A stretch of DNA of 18,642 bases, from contig VAZZ01000311.1 in assembly GCA_005884715.1 (NCBI GenBank), positions 1-18,642 on the forward strand, written 5' to 3'. Both the position numbers and the translations under genes were made by a program. Shown here piece after piece: positions 7,537-14,912 of this stretch (positions are counted from its first letter, which is position 1; every line of letters begins with the position of its first letter). Below the pieces are notes generated by a model, which saw nothing but the letters and a program-made list of their open reading frames with translations, ran no database searches and was not told the DNA's origin. This stretch comes from Alphaproteobacteria bacterium. Its GTDB lineage: Bacteria; Pseudomonadota; Alphaproteobacteria; Rhizobiales; Aestuariivirgaceae.

Positions 7537-8879
7537 CAGGTATTGTTGATCAGATATTTCTCAAGCCAGTGAATGTCGTAGTGACCATCGATGATATCGG
7601 GCTCGGCGACGAGTTGCTGGAACAGCGGAATCGTCGTCTCCACACCCTCGATGACATATTCGCCAAGTGCCCGTCGCAGCCGCATCAGGCATTCGGTGCG
7701 CGATTTGCCGAACACTATGAGCTTGCCGATGAGGCTGTCGTAGTAAGGCGGAATGCGATAGCCGGCGTAAAGCGCTGAATCGATGCGCACCCCAAGCCCG
7801 CCCGGCACATGGACATTGTCGACGCGGCCGGGCGATGGCGCGAAGGTCGTCGGATTTTCGGCATTAATGCGGCATTCGATGGCATGGCCGGAAAAGACAA
7901 TGTCGCTCTGCTCATACTTGAGCTGGGCACCGGAGGCGATGCGAATCTGCTCCTGCACCAGATCGAGGCCGGTCAGCATCTCGGTCACCGGATGCTCGAC
8001 CTGCAGGCGGGTATTCATCTCAATGAAATAGAATTCGCCATTCTCGTAAAGGAATTCGACGGTGCCGACGCCCTCATAGCCGAGCTTCTGCATCGCCCGC
8101 GCGACGCGCCCGCCAATCGCTTCGCGTTGCGCCGCATTGAGGGCGGGGGAATGCGCTTCCTCCCACACCTTCTGATGGCGCCGCTGCAGGGAGCAGTCGC
8201 GTTCGCCGAGATGGACCGCATTGCCCTGGCCATCGCCGAGGACCTGGATTTCGATATGGCGCGGCCTCTCGAGATATTTTTCGAGATAGACATCACCATT
8301 GCCGAACGCCGCCTTCGCTTCTGCCTGCGCCGTCTGGATCGCATTCTCAAGGTCGGTTTCGGTATGCGCGACCTTCATGCCTCGCCCACCGCCGCCGGCC
8401 GTCGCCTTGATCAGCACCGGATAGCCGATATCTCCGGCGGTGCGGCGGGCCTCGCGGATGTCGTTGATACCGCCTTCCGATCCGGGAACGACCGGTATGC
8501 CGAGTTCCTTGGCGGTTCGCTTGGCTTCGATCTTATCGCCCATGATGCGGATATGGGCCGAGGAGGGGCCGATGAACTTGATTTTGTGCTCTTCGAGGAT
8601 CTCGGCGAAGCGGGCATCTTCGGAGAGGAAGCCATAGCCCGGATGCACCGCTTCGGCGCCGGTGATCTCGCAGGCCGCCACGATGGCGGGAATATTGAGA
8701 TAGCTGTCGCGCGCCGGCGGCGGGCCGATGCACACGCTCTCATCGGCGAGCCTGACATGCATCGCTTCTTCATCCGCGGTCGAATGGACGGCGACCGTAT
8801 GGATGCCGAGTTCGCGGCAGGCGCGCATGACGCGAAGGGCGATCTCGCCGCGATTGGCGATGAGGATCTTGTCAAACAT
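7536..8879 (-). CDS. accC: Biotin carboxylase subunit of acetyl-CoA carboxylase
   Basis: This 447-residue enzyme carboxylates the biotin on AccB using ATP and bicarbonate, the first half of malonyl-CoA synthesis. It is full length (E. coli has 449). Visible landmarks are KILIANRGEIALRV at the N-terminus, HPGYGFLSE (residues 79-87), the glycine-rich ATP-grasp loop KATAGGGGRGMKV (158-170), RRHQKV with the conserved Lys237, and EMNTRLQVEHPVTE (287-300) with the metal-binding Glu and catalytic Arg. One odd residue is His243 in EEAHSPAL, where the family almost always has proline (EEAPSPAL). It lies 5 bases downstream of accB and overlaps aat by one base, forming an accB-accC-aat unit. Confidence 0.97.
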   Translation of the reverse strand: MFDKILIANRGEIALRVMRACRELGIHTVAVHSTADEEAMHVRLADESVCIGPPPARDSYLNIPAIVAACEITGAEAVHPGYGFLSEDARFAEILEEHKIKFIGPSSAHIRIMGDKIEAKRTAKELGIPVVPGSEGGINDIREARRTAGDIGYPVLIKATAGGGGRGMKVAHTETDLENAIQTAQAEAKAAFGNGDVYLEKYLERPRHIEIQVLGDGQGNAVHLGERDCSLQRRHQKVWEEAHSPALNAAQREAIGGRVARAMQKLGYEGVGTVEFLYENGEFYFIEMNTRLQVEHPVTEMLTGLDLVQEQIRIASGAQLKYEQSDIVFSGHAIECRINAENPTTFAPSPGRVDNVHVPGGLGVRIDSALYAGYRIPPYYDSLIGKLIVFGKSRTECLMRLRRALGEYVIEGVETTIPLFQQLVAEPDIIDGHYDIHWLEKYLINNT

Positions 8880-8884
8880 GCGCG

Positions 8885-9369
8885 CTATTCAATCAGCACA
8901 AGAGCTTCGCCATATTCGACGGGGCTCCCGTTCTGCACATAGATCTGGGTGACCTTGCCGGCGCGGGGCGCCGGGATCTGGTTCATCGTCTTCATGGCTT
9001 CGATGATGAGGAGAGTCTGTCCGGCCTTCACCTCGGTCCCGACCTCGACGAAATTAGGAGTCCCCGGCTGCGACGCCCGGTAGACGGTGCCGACCATGGG
9101 CGATTTGACGGCGTCAACCGGGACCGCGGATGGGGTCGGCTGTGGCGCCGCCGCCGGCGCGGCGCCGGGCGGCGGCGCATGAGCGACGAAAGCAGGGGCT
9201 GGCGCATAGACGGTCCCGCCGCGCGACACCCTGACCCTGACACCCTTCTGTTCCAGCTCGATTTCGGAAAGTCCGGTTCGTTCAGAAGATCGGCAAGGTC
9301 GCGGATCAGCCCGAGATCCGCCTTGTCCGATGAGGGCCCGGGCGTCAACGATTTCTTCTCCGAGGGCAT
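8885..9369 (-). pseudogene. accB: Biotin carboxyl carrier protein, one-base frameshift near codon 31
   Basis: AccB carries the biotin that AccC carboxylates. The C-terminal part is intact: an Ala/Pro-rich linker, then a biotinyl domain with KSPMVGTVY and the biotinylated Lys in IEAMKTMNQ, ending at TAG. The N-terminal part (MPSEKKS to DLADLLNE) lies in another frame, shared with aroQ. The frame changes at about 9275-9281. One added base after the GAA codon restores LLNETGLSEIEL, the expected AccB sequence, giving about 161 residues. The change looks like loss of one A from an AAA run. As written, no complete AccB can be made. AccB is normally essential, so a sequence error is more likely than true loss. 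Its ATG (9369) has little ribosome binding site and no stop separates it from aroQ. Confidence 0.85.
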
Positions 9370-9759
9370 CTGTCCGCCGAAGCCGCACAACACGCCATCG
9401 GCGACGGGCGAGACATAGCTGTGATGGCGGAATGGCTCGCGCTTGTAGATATTGGTGAGATGGACTTCGATGATCGGGATTTGCGCCACCTTTAGTGCGT
9501 CTTGGATGGCGATCGAGGTATGGGTATAGGCGGCCGCATTGAGAATCAGGCCGCTGGCAGCGCTGCGTCCTTCTTGGATCCAGGACACCAATTCGCCTTC
9601 AACATTGCTCTGGCGAAAGGAGATATCGAGGCCGAGCTTCTGTGCCCTAGACCGGCAGCGTTCCTCAAGTCCGGCCAGGGTTTCGCGGCCGTAAACATCG
9701 GGTTCGCGCAGCCCAAGCATGTTCAGATTGGGCCCGTTGATGACAAAAACAGGTTTCAT
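9370..9759 (-). CDS. aroQ: Type II 3-dehydroquinate dehydratase, C-terminus missing
   Basis: AroQ converts 3-dehydroquinate to 3-dehydroshikimate in the shikimate pathway. The active-site blocks are present: GPNLNMLGLREPDVYG with the catalytic Arg and Tyr, LNAAAYTHTS, EVHLTN with the catalytic His, and REPFRHHSYVSP. After CGFGG the usual last helix (about 15-20 residues, GYLLALEA-like) and stop are absent. The frame instead runs on through CAG into the ATG of accB, giving about 130 AroQ residues fused in frame to the accB N-terminus. This suggests a deletion of some tens of bases across the aroQ/accB junction, in the genome or in the assembly. Upstream there is no Shine-Dalgarno sequence but a good promoter (9767-9795), suggesting a leaderless start. 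Confidence 0.85.
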
Positions 9760-9766
9760 GAATGCG

Positions 9767-9795
9767 CTTATAGGCGGTCAAGTGTGCTTCGTGAA
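9767..9795 (-). promoter_or_regulatory. Candidate promoter for aroQ-accB-accC-aat, leaderless start
   Basis: On the minus strand, TTCACG (-35, 9790-9795) is 17 bases from TATAAG (-10, 9767-9772). The aroQ ATG at 9759 begins 8 bases after the last base of the -10 box, where transcription would be expected to begin. No ribosome binding site lies in between, so a leaderless mRNA is the simplest reading. Confidence 0.4.
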
Positions 9796-9827
9796 GCGCC
9801 GGACCATTCAAAAGGCCAGTTCAATCC

Positions 9828-10580
9828 TCAGCAAAGCTTGCACCCGCCATTATCGCGCACCTGCTTGACGGCCGCCGCCAGGGCCTCGAAGCCGACCGCC
9901 CCGGGAATGACGGTTTCGTCAATGATGAAGGCCGGTGTCCCCTGGATCTTGAGCGAATCAGCCAGCTGTATGTTGCGGGTGATGACCTAATTAATCTCGT
10001 CCGATTCCATGACGGCTTTCAGCTTCTTCATATCGAGCCCCGAGGCCTCGGCAATCTCATCGGCAACCTGTTCGTCGATCCGGCCGTCATGGGCCATCAT
10101 GGCCAGGTGATACTGCCAATATTTGCCCTGCTTGCGCGAAGCGAGCGCGGCGCGCGTCGCATAGACCGAACCCGGGCCCAGGATCGGGAATTCCTTCATC
10201 ACCAATTTCAGGTCCTTGTCGCCGTCGATCATCTTCATGACATCGGGAAAGGCACGCTTGCAGTAGCCGCAATTGTAATCGAAGAACTCGACCATGGTGA
10301 CCTTGCCCTTGGGGTTCCCGCCGACCAGGTCGTCCTTGTTGCGGAAGATCTCGGAGGACATGGTTTTGAGCGAATCGGAGCGCGCCGACTCTTCCGACAT
10401 CTGCTGTTAGCGCTCGATCGCCTGCATCGCATCGCGCACCACTTCCGGATTCTCCATCAGATACTGGCGGATGAAATCGCCCATCTCCTTCTTCTGTTCG
10501 GGTGTAAACTCCGCTGCATGGGCGGGCAGAATGAAAAGCGCGGCCATGGCAACCATGAGCATGCGGATGAGCTTGAGCAT
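9828..10580 (-). pseudogene. DsbA/ScsC-like periplasmic thiol oxidoreductase with two in-frame stops
   Basis: The reading frame spans 251 codons and encodes an exported thioredoxin-fold protein. It has a signal peptide (about residues 1-22, ending AHAAE) and an N-terminal helical segment (EFTPEQKKEMGDFIRQYL, ENPEVV) like the ScsC oligomerisation domain. The active site is FFDYNCGYCK, with C104 and C107, and the cis-proline loop GTPAF comes later. The family catalyses or shuffles disulfides in the periplasm. Codon 58 is TAA (10407-10409) and codon 198 is TAG (9987-9989). The protein homology continues in the same frame across both, so each is a point change and not a frameshift. A product starting after the first stop (ATG at 10400) would have no signal peptide. 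A strong AGGA site precedes the ATG at 10580. The M48 protease gene lies 58 bases upstream in the same direction. Confidence 0.88.
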
Positions 10581-10638
10581 CGAGGTTCCTTGCAGAAAAG
10601 GGGAGCGCCGGGACAATGCGCCAATTCCGGGCCCCGGT

Positions 10639-12015
10639 CTACTCATCGCTCCGGTTCACGAAATTCAAAATATCGTTAGCGCGCAGCCAGTCGGGTGAGC
10701 CGCGCTTGAAGGTCGCCATGGCGACTTTCGCCTTTTCCTCGGCGAGCTTCTTATCGCCCCGGTAAAAGGCGGCCTCCGCCGTCGCGAGATCGGCGCGCGG
10801 AATATCCCCCATCTGCCCATATGCCATGGCCATGAACTGATAGACGCTCGGCGTATCGTCCTCGGTCTTGCGCGCCAGCTTGAGTTCGGTCAGAGCGGCC
10901 TCGGCATTGGCTTTGTTTTCGGTTCCGAGCAGCGCCTGAGCCAGCATGATGCGGATAAGCCCGCTATTGGGCAGCATCTTTATTGTCTGGCGCAGCGGCG
11001 CCACGGCCTGAGCCGGCTGGCCGCCCTCAAGCAAAGCCTGGCCCTTCAATTCGAGGAAATAGGGATCGCTCGGCAGATCGCGGATCAGCGTATCGATCAC
11101 CATCACCGCGTTGCGCGTATCGCCGCTGCGGAACATCGCGATGGCGCGCGCATAGCGGGCAGATAGGCTGTTGTCGGAAATGGGATAGTGCTGGAAAACC
11201 GTCTGTGTCGGTTGCATGAAGCCGACGAGCTTCGCCTGCATCAGCTGATGGCGCAGCATGATTTCCGGCTTGTCGGGCGTATCGTAATATTTGCTGCCTT
11301 TAACCGCGATCTCGAGATTGTGGATACGGTCGACCGGCATCGGATGCGTCATCACATAAGGGCTGATGTCGCGCAGCGAGATCATCGACTGCTGGGAAAG
11401 CTTCTGGAACAGGTTCAGCATGCCCTTGCCGGACTGTCCGGTGGCGGTGAGGAATTTGATCGCCGCCTGGTCGGCGGAAGCCTCCAGGGCGCGCGCGTAG
11501 CTCAAGACCAGGCGCTGGGTGAGGCCCTGCGATCCCATCATGATGCCGCCGCCCGCCTGGGCGACCTCGCCGTTACCGGCCACCGCCCCACCGGCCACGG
11601 CGGCGGCCCCGACCAGCATGCCGATGATCGCAATATTGCTCTTGCTAGCGATTTCGTTCTGCATGCGGGCCAGATGGCCGCCGGCGATATGACCGGTTTC
11701 GTGGGCCAGAACGCCGATCACCTCATTAGGTGTCTTCGCCTGGCTCAGAAGGCCGGTATTGATGAAGATGCGCTGGCCACCGGCCACGAAGGCATTAATG
11801 CGCGGATCATTGATAAGGTAGACATGCACTGATTCCGGATTGAGCCCGGCCGCCTGGAAGATCGGCTTGGTATAGAGCCGAATCAGGCTTTCGATCTCGG
11901 CGTCGCGAATGAGCGAGGGGCCGCTGCCTTTATTCTGCGCAAATACCGGTTGCGTGAGCGACGCGAAGGCGACGCTCATCGCACATAAGGCAGCTATGAT
12001 GCGGCGCGCAGCCAT
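10639..12015 (-). CDS. M48 family metalloprotease with TPR repeats (BepA/YfgC-like)
   Basis: This 458-residue protein is predicted to be exported by a signal peptide (about residues 1-26, ending VFAQ). The M48 domain has the zinc motif HETGH (H105, E106, H109) and a third ligand in EASAD (E178). The C-terminal part, from about residue 290, is helical with TPR-like repeats (LELKGQALLEGGQPAQAVAPLRQ and following). This matches BepA/YfgC, a periplasmic protease and chaperone that helps assemble or clear outer-membrane proteins. The frame stays open upstream of 12015, but the ATG there is preceded by GGGAGGAG at good spacing and starts the signal peptide, so longer starts are unlikely. It lies 94 bases downstream of the rne stop, with its own candidate promoter in the gap, and upstream of the dsbA-like gene. 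Confidence 0.93.
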   Translation of the reverse strand: MAARRIIAALCAMSVAFASLTQPVFAQNKGSGPSLIRDAEIESLIRLYTKPIFQAAGLNPESVHVYLINDPRINAFVAGGQRIFINTGLLSQAKTPNEVIGVLAHETGHIAGGHLARMQNEIASKSNIAIIGMLVGAAAVAGGAVAGNGEVAQAGGGIMMGSQGLTQRLVLSYARALEASADQAAIKFLTATGQSGKGMLNLFQKLSQQSMISLRDISPYVMTHPMPVDRIHNLEIAVKGSKYYDTPDKPEIMLRHQLMQAKLVGFMQPTQTVFQHYPISDNSLSARYARAIAMFRSGDTRNAVMVIDTLIRDLPSDPYFLELKGQALLEGGQPAQAVAPLRQTIKMLPNSGLIRIMLAQALLGTENKANAEAALTELKLARKTEDDTPSVYQFMAMAYGQMGDIPRADLATAEAAFYRGDKKLAEEKAKVAMATFKRGSPDWLRANDILNFVNRSDE

Positions 12016-12031
12016 CGCTCCTCCCGATCGC

Positions 12032-12059
12032 ACGATATTCGAAGTCCTCTCGCGGTCAA
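12032..12059 (-). promoter_or_regulatory. Candidate promoter for the M48 protease gene
   Basis: On the minus strand, TTGACC (12054-12059) is 16 bases from TATCGT (12032-12037), in the short gap between rne and the protease gene. The 5' leader would be about 10-15 bases and hold the GGGAGGAG ribosome binding site. The match to the sigma-70 consensus is moderate. Confidence 0.38.
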
Positions 12060-12109
12060 ATGAGGCGAGTTTGAGGCTCCAACGCCGCTTCACGGCAAAG
12101 TGGTGAGCT

Positions 12110-12646
12110 TCATCCGCGCTTGCTCCACCAGCCGGTTTTCGTTTGCGCCGGACGGTTCTCCACGGTCGGCGCAGGCGGTTGCCATTTGGGCGGCTGATAG
12201 GGCTCGGTTGGCGCTGCCACCAGCGGCTCGGGCTCTGGTCGTTCAACCGGCTTAGGGGCCGGCGCTTCCTCGCGATGGACTTCGCTGCGCTCCTCGCTCA
12301 CTTCCGCGACATTCCGGTCGGGAGCGGCATCGCCGCCTCTTCCCTCACTGCGATTGCGGTTGCGCCGGCCGCGGCCCCATCTATCGCGCCGGCCGCGATT
12401 GCGCTCGCCGCGTCCTTCGGGCTCGCCCTGTCCTTCGCGTTCGCCACGCTCCTCACGAGTTTCATTATTTTCCTGATCCCCGATCCCTGGAATCTCATCG
12501 CGTTCGCCGCCACTGCCGTTGAAGGCCTGATCGCGCTCCTGGCCGCGCCGACCGCCACGTCGGCCGCGCCGGCGCCGGCGCCGGCGCAAACTGTCGCCAT
12601 TGCCATGCTGCTCAGCCATATCGGCTCTCTCGGTCCCGGATTCACG
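12110..12646 (-). pseudogene. rne: C-terminal tail of RNase E, cut off by an in-frame stop
   Basis: This segment continues the rne frame directly after a TAA codon at 12647-12649. It encodes an Arg-rich run (RRRRRRRRGRRGGRR), a Glu/Arg/Gly-rich disordered stretch, a Pro-rich stretch and the ending GWWSKRG before TGA. That ending is typical of alphaproteobacterial RNase E, where the tail binds RNA and scaffolds degradosome partners. An ATG at 12619 could start a separate 169-residue basic protein, but it lacks a good ribosome binding site, and the shared frame and the ending show this is the RNase E tail. Removing the TAA gives one 821-residue protein. Confidence 0.82.
12566..12587. repeat. 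GCGCCG tandem hexamer, about 3.7 copies
   Basis: A pure GCGCCG repeat lies inside the RNase E tail and encodes part of its polyarginine run as alternating CGC and CGG codons. It is self-complementary and so could form a strong hairpin. It could also vary in copy number in steps of two codons without changing frame. Confidence 0.6.
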
Positions 12647-14575
12647 TTATTCTTCGGGCCCGGCTTCCGTAGCGGCTTCGGCTTCCGGCTCTTCTTCTTC
12701 GTCCTGGAAGGCCGTATCGATCTTGACCGGCGTCACGGCGGCCTTGCGCTGCGGGACTGCGCGTTCGCCCGCGCGCTCGATCTGCACTTGCGAGCCCTTC
12801 ACATCATCGCCCGGCACGATGAAGATCGAAATCCCATAGGTGGCTTCGAGGTCGAGCAAGTGGTTGCGCTTCTCGTTCAGCACGTAGGCCGCCACATCGC
12901 GATGGCATTTGACCGTGAGGTTCTCGGCCTTGCGGCTGATCAGGTGCTCTTCGATGGCGCGCATCACGGAGAGTGCGCAGGACGAGACCGAGCGCACGAT
13001 GCCGCGGCCTTCGCAATGCGGGCACACACGGGTCGAACCTTCGAGCAGACTCGGGCGCAGGCGCTGGCGCGACATTTCGAGCAGACCGAAATGGCTGATG
13101 CGCCCCACCTGGATGCGGGCCCGGTCGTTCTTCAACGCTTCCTTCAGGCGGCGCTCGACCGAGCGGTTGTTGCGCTTCTCCTCCATGTCGATGAAGTCGA
13201 TGACCACGAGGCCGGCGAGATCGCGCAGGCGCAATTGCCGGGCGATTTCGTCGGATGCTTCGAGATTGGTCTTGAGTGCCGTATCCTCGATATTGTGCTC
13301 GCGCGTCGCCTTGCCTGAGTTGATGTCGATTGAAACGAGCGCTTCGGTCTGGTTGATGACCATATAGCCGCCCGATTGCAGCGTGACGGTCTGCGAGAAC
13401 AGGCTGTCGAGCTGCGTTTCGACCTGGAAGCGCGAGAACAGTGGCCGCGTGTCCTTGTACAGCTTCACGTTGCGCGCATGGCTCGGCATGAGCATCTTCA
13501 TGAAGTCCTTGGCCTCGCGATAGGCTTCGTCGCCCTCGACCTGAACGTCGTCGACATCCTTGCTGTAGAGGTCGCGGATCGACCGCTTGATCAGGCTGCC
13601 TTCTTCATAGACAAGCGCAGGGGCGGTGGATGACAGCGTGAGGTCGCGCACATTCTCCCACAGCCGCATCAGATAATCGAAATCGCGCTTGATCTCGGTC
13701 TTGGTGCGCTGGGCACCGGCGGTGCGCACGATCAGCCCCATGCCGGCCGGCACTTCGATGTCGCGGGTGACCTCCTTGAGGCGGCGGCGATCGGTGGAAT
13801 CGGTGATCTTGCGGGAAATGCCGCCGCCGCGCGCGGTGTTGGGCATCAGCACGCAATAGCGCCCGGCGAGCGACAGATAAGTGGTGAGGGCGGCACCCTT
13901 GTTGCCACGTTCTTCCTTGACAACCTGGACCAGGATCACCTGACGGCGCTTGATGACTTCCTGGATCTTGTAAACCCGCCTTTGCGGGCGGCGGCGGCGC
14001 TGCGGCACTTCCTCGAGCGCATCCTCGGCGCCGACCGAATCGACTTTCTGCGACTCGGCATCTTCTTCGACCGTCTCTATGCCATCGCCGATCTCGGCCG
14101 GCAGTCCGTGCTCGACATGGGGCGCGGCGATCGGATCGGCTTCGTTCGTCTCAGATGCGGCCGCTTCGGCAGCGCCGGCCTCGCCATGGCTTTCCTCGCC
14201 GTCACCATTTTCTTCAGCGTGCTGCGCGTGCCTGCCACCGCGCTCGACGCGCTGGGGGGGCACATCCTCATCATTATGGTGTCGGGCGTCTTCCTCTTCC
14301 TCGCGCAGCAGCGCTTGGCGGTCGGCAACCGGTATCTGATAGTAGTCTGGATGGATTTCCGAAAAAGCCAGGAAACCGTGACGGTTGCCGCCGTAATCGA
14401 CGAACGCCGCCTGGAGCGACGGCTCAACGCGCGTTACCTTGGCGAGATAGATGTTGCCTTTCAGCTGTTTGCGTGCGGCGCTTTCGAAATCGAATTCTTC
14501 GATGCGAGTGCCGCGAACCACCACCACACGGGTTTCTTCCGCATGGGTGGCGTCGATGAGCATTTTGCTGCCCAT
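12647..14575 (-). CDS. rne: Ribonuclease E/G catalytic part
   Basis: This 642-residue frame contains the full catalytic half of RNase E, the endoribonuclease that starts decay and processing of most RNAs. The S1 domain is split by an acidic, disordered insert (about residues 91-200) typical of alphaproteobacteria. The DNase I-like domain holds the metal-binding aspartates D417 (SIDINSGK) and D460 (VVIDFIDME), 43 residues apart as in E. coli (303 and 346). The zinc-link CPHC is at residues 518-521. The frame ends at TAA after a Glu-rich stretch, and the tail follows in the same frame, so the stop interrupts a longer gene. The catalytic part alone could still be functional, since E. coli survives loss of the RNase E tail. 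The ATG at 14575 has AAGGA just upstream and matches the usual start. Confidence 0.95.
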   Translation of the reverse strand: MGSKMLIDATHAEETRVVVVRGTRIEEFDFESAARKQLKGNIYLAKVTRVEPSLQAAFVDYGGNRHGFLAFSEIHPDYYQIPVADRQALLREEEEDARHHNDEDVPPQRVERGGRHAQHAEENGDGEESHGEAGAAEAAASETNEADPIAAPHVEHGLPAEIGDGIETVEEDAESQKVDSVGAEDALEEVPQRRRRPQRRVYKIQEVIKRRQVILVQVVKEERGNKGAALTTYLSLAGRYCVLMPNTARGGGISRKITDSTDRRRLKEVTRDIEVPAGMGLIVRTAGAQRTKTEIKRDFDYLMRLWENVRDLTLSSTAPALVYEEGSLIKRSIRDLYSKDVDDVQVEGDEAYREAKDFMKMLMPSHARNVKLYKDTRPLFSRFQVETQLDSLFSQTVTLQSGGYMVINQTEALVSIDINSGKATREHNIEDTALKTNLEASDEIARQLRLRDLAGLVVIDFIDMEEKRNNRSVERRLKEALKNDRARIQVGRISHFGLLEMSRQRLRPSLLEGSTRVCPHCEGRGIVRSVSSCALSVMRAIEEHLISRKAENLTVKCHRDVAAYVLNEKRNHLLDLEATYGISIFIVPGDDVKGSQVQIERAGERAVPQRKAAVTPVKIDTAFQDEEEEPEAEAATEAGPEE

Positions 14576-14774
14576 ATGTCCTTATCCTTTGCGTCGGCCG
14601 AAGGCTGGACGGCTTCTGTCTCGGTTCCGGGTAGGAGACGTTGCGAAGGCCCAGGCGCCGGCTCGCGCGTTAGAGGCATGATTGGCGCAAAGCGCAATCG
14701 CGCGCGACCCGGAGCGGCGGCACTTGGCGGCCAGTCCGGAAAAATTGTCAGCGTGCGACGATTCATGCCTGTTG

Positions 14775-14783
14775 TTATCCACA
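14775..14783 (+). promoter_or_regulatory. Perfect DnaA-box-like 9-mer
   Basis: TTATCCACA matches the E. coli high-affinity DnaA box exactly. A one-mismatch relative (TTTTCCACA) occurs near 15137-15146, inside the start of amiC. There is no cluster of boxes or AT-rich unwinding region, so this is not an origin. At most it is a single DnaA regulatory site, and chance occurrence is possible. Confidence 0.3.
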
Positions 14784-14848
14784 TGTCCCGGCCGTGCCGG
14801 AACGGTTCAACGCATCTGCCCCGTCATCTGGGTGCCACCCCAAAAGGG

Positions 14849-14880
14849 CAGTGGGTCCGCCCTATTGCGGGCCCGTACTG
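14849..14880. other. Stem-loop in the rne/amiC intergenic region
   Basis: The arms CAGT-GGGTCCGC and GCGGGCCC-GT-ACTG pair around the loop CCTATT: 12 pairs, one of them G-U on the plus strand, with a 2-base bulge. Read as minus-strand RNA, the G-U pair becomes a C-A mismatch, so the fold is more stable in a plus-strand (amiC-direction) transcript. There is no U-run after either arm, so it is not a classic terminator. Confidence 0.5.
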
Positions 14881-14912
14881 AAACGCATCCGAAGGGGCTA
14901 TCGTTTAAGATC

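Noticed and set aside
7809..8942. A 377-codon plus-strand open frame opposite accC
   Set aside because: AccC on the minus strand is complete and strongly conserved, so this is a shadow frame.
9271..9283. Programmed -1 frameshift making an AroQ-AccB or full AccB protein
   Set aside because: There is no slippery heptamer and no obvious downstream stem. The simple loss of one A explains the frame change.
12016..12246. Longer N-terminus for the M48 protease (start at 12246)
   Set aside because: The extra 77 residues overlap the rne tail and would bury the signal peptide. The ATG at 12015 has a strong ribosome binding site.
9987..12649. Stop-codon reassignment or a suppressor system explaining the TAA/TAG codons
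   Set aside because: TAA, TAG and TGA all end intact genes in this window at the expected positions, so the code appears standard.
12143..13318. A 391-codon plus-strand frame, apparently membrane-like, opposite rne
   Set aside because: Its hydrophobic Ala/Leu runs are the reverse reading of the Arg/Glu-rich RNase E tail and catalytic sequence. It is not a gene.
14775..14783. Replication origin in the rne/amiC gap
   Set aside because: There is only one perfect DnaA box, no AT-rich unwinding stretch and no origin-linked genes.
14849..14880. Rho-independent terminator
   Set aside because: Neither strand has a T-run directly after the stem, and the position upstream of both divergent genes makes no sense for a terminator.
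13982..14881. A 299-codon plus-strand frame opposite the rne 5' part
   Set aside because: It overlaps the conserved RNase E S1 domain, has no family resemblance and has no ribosome binding site.
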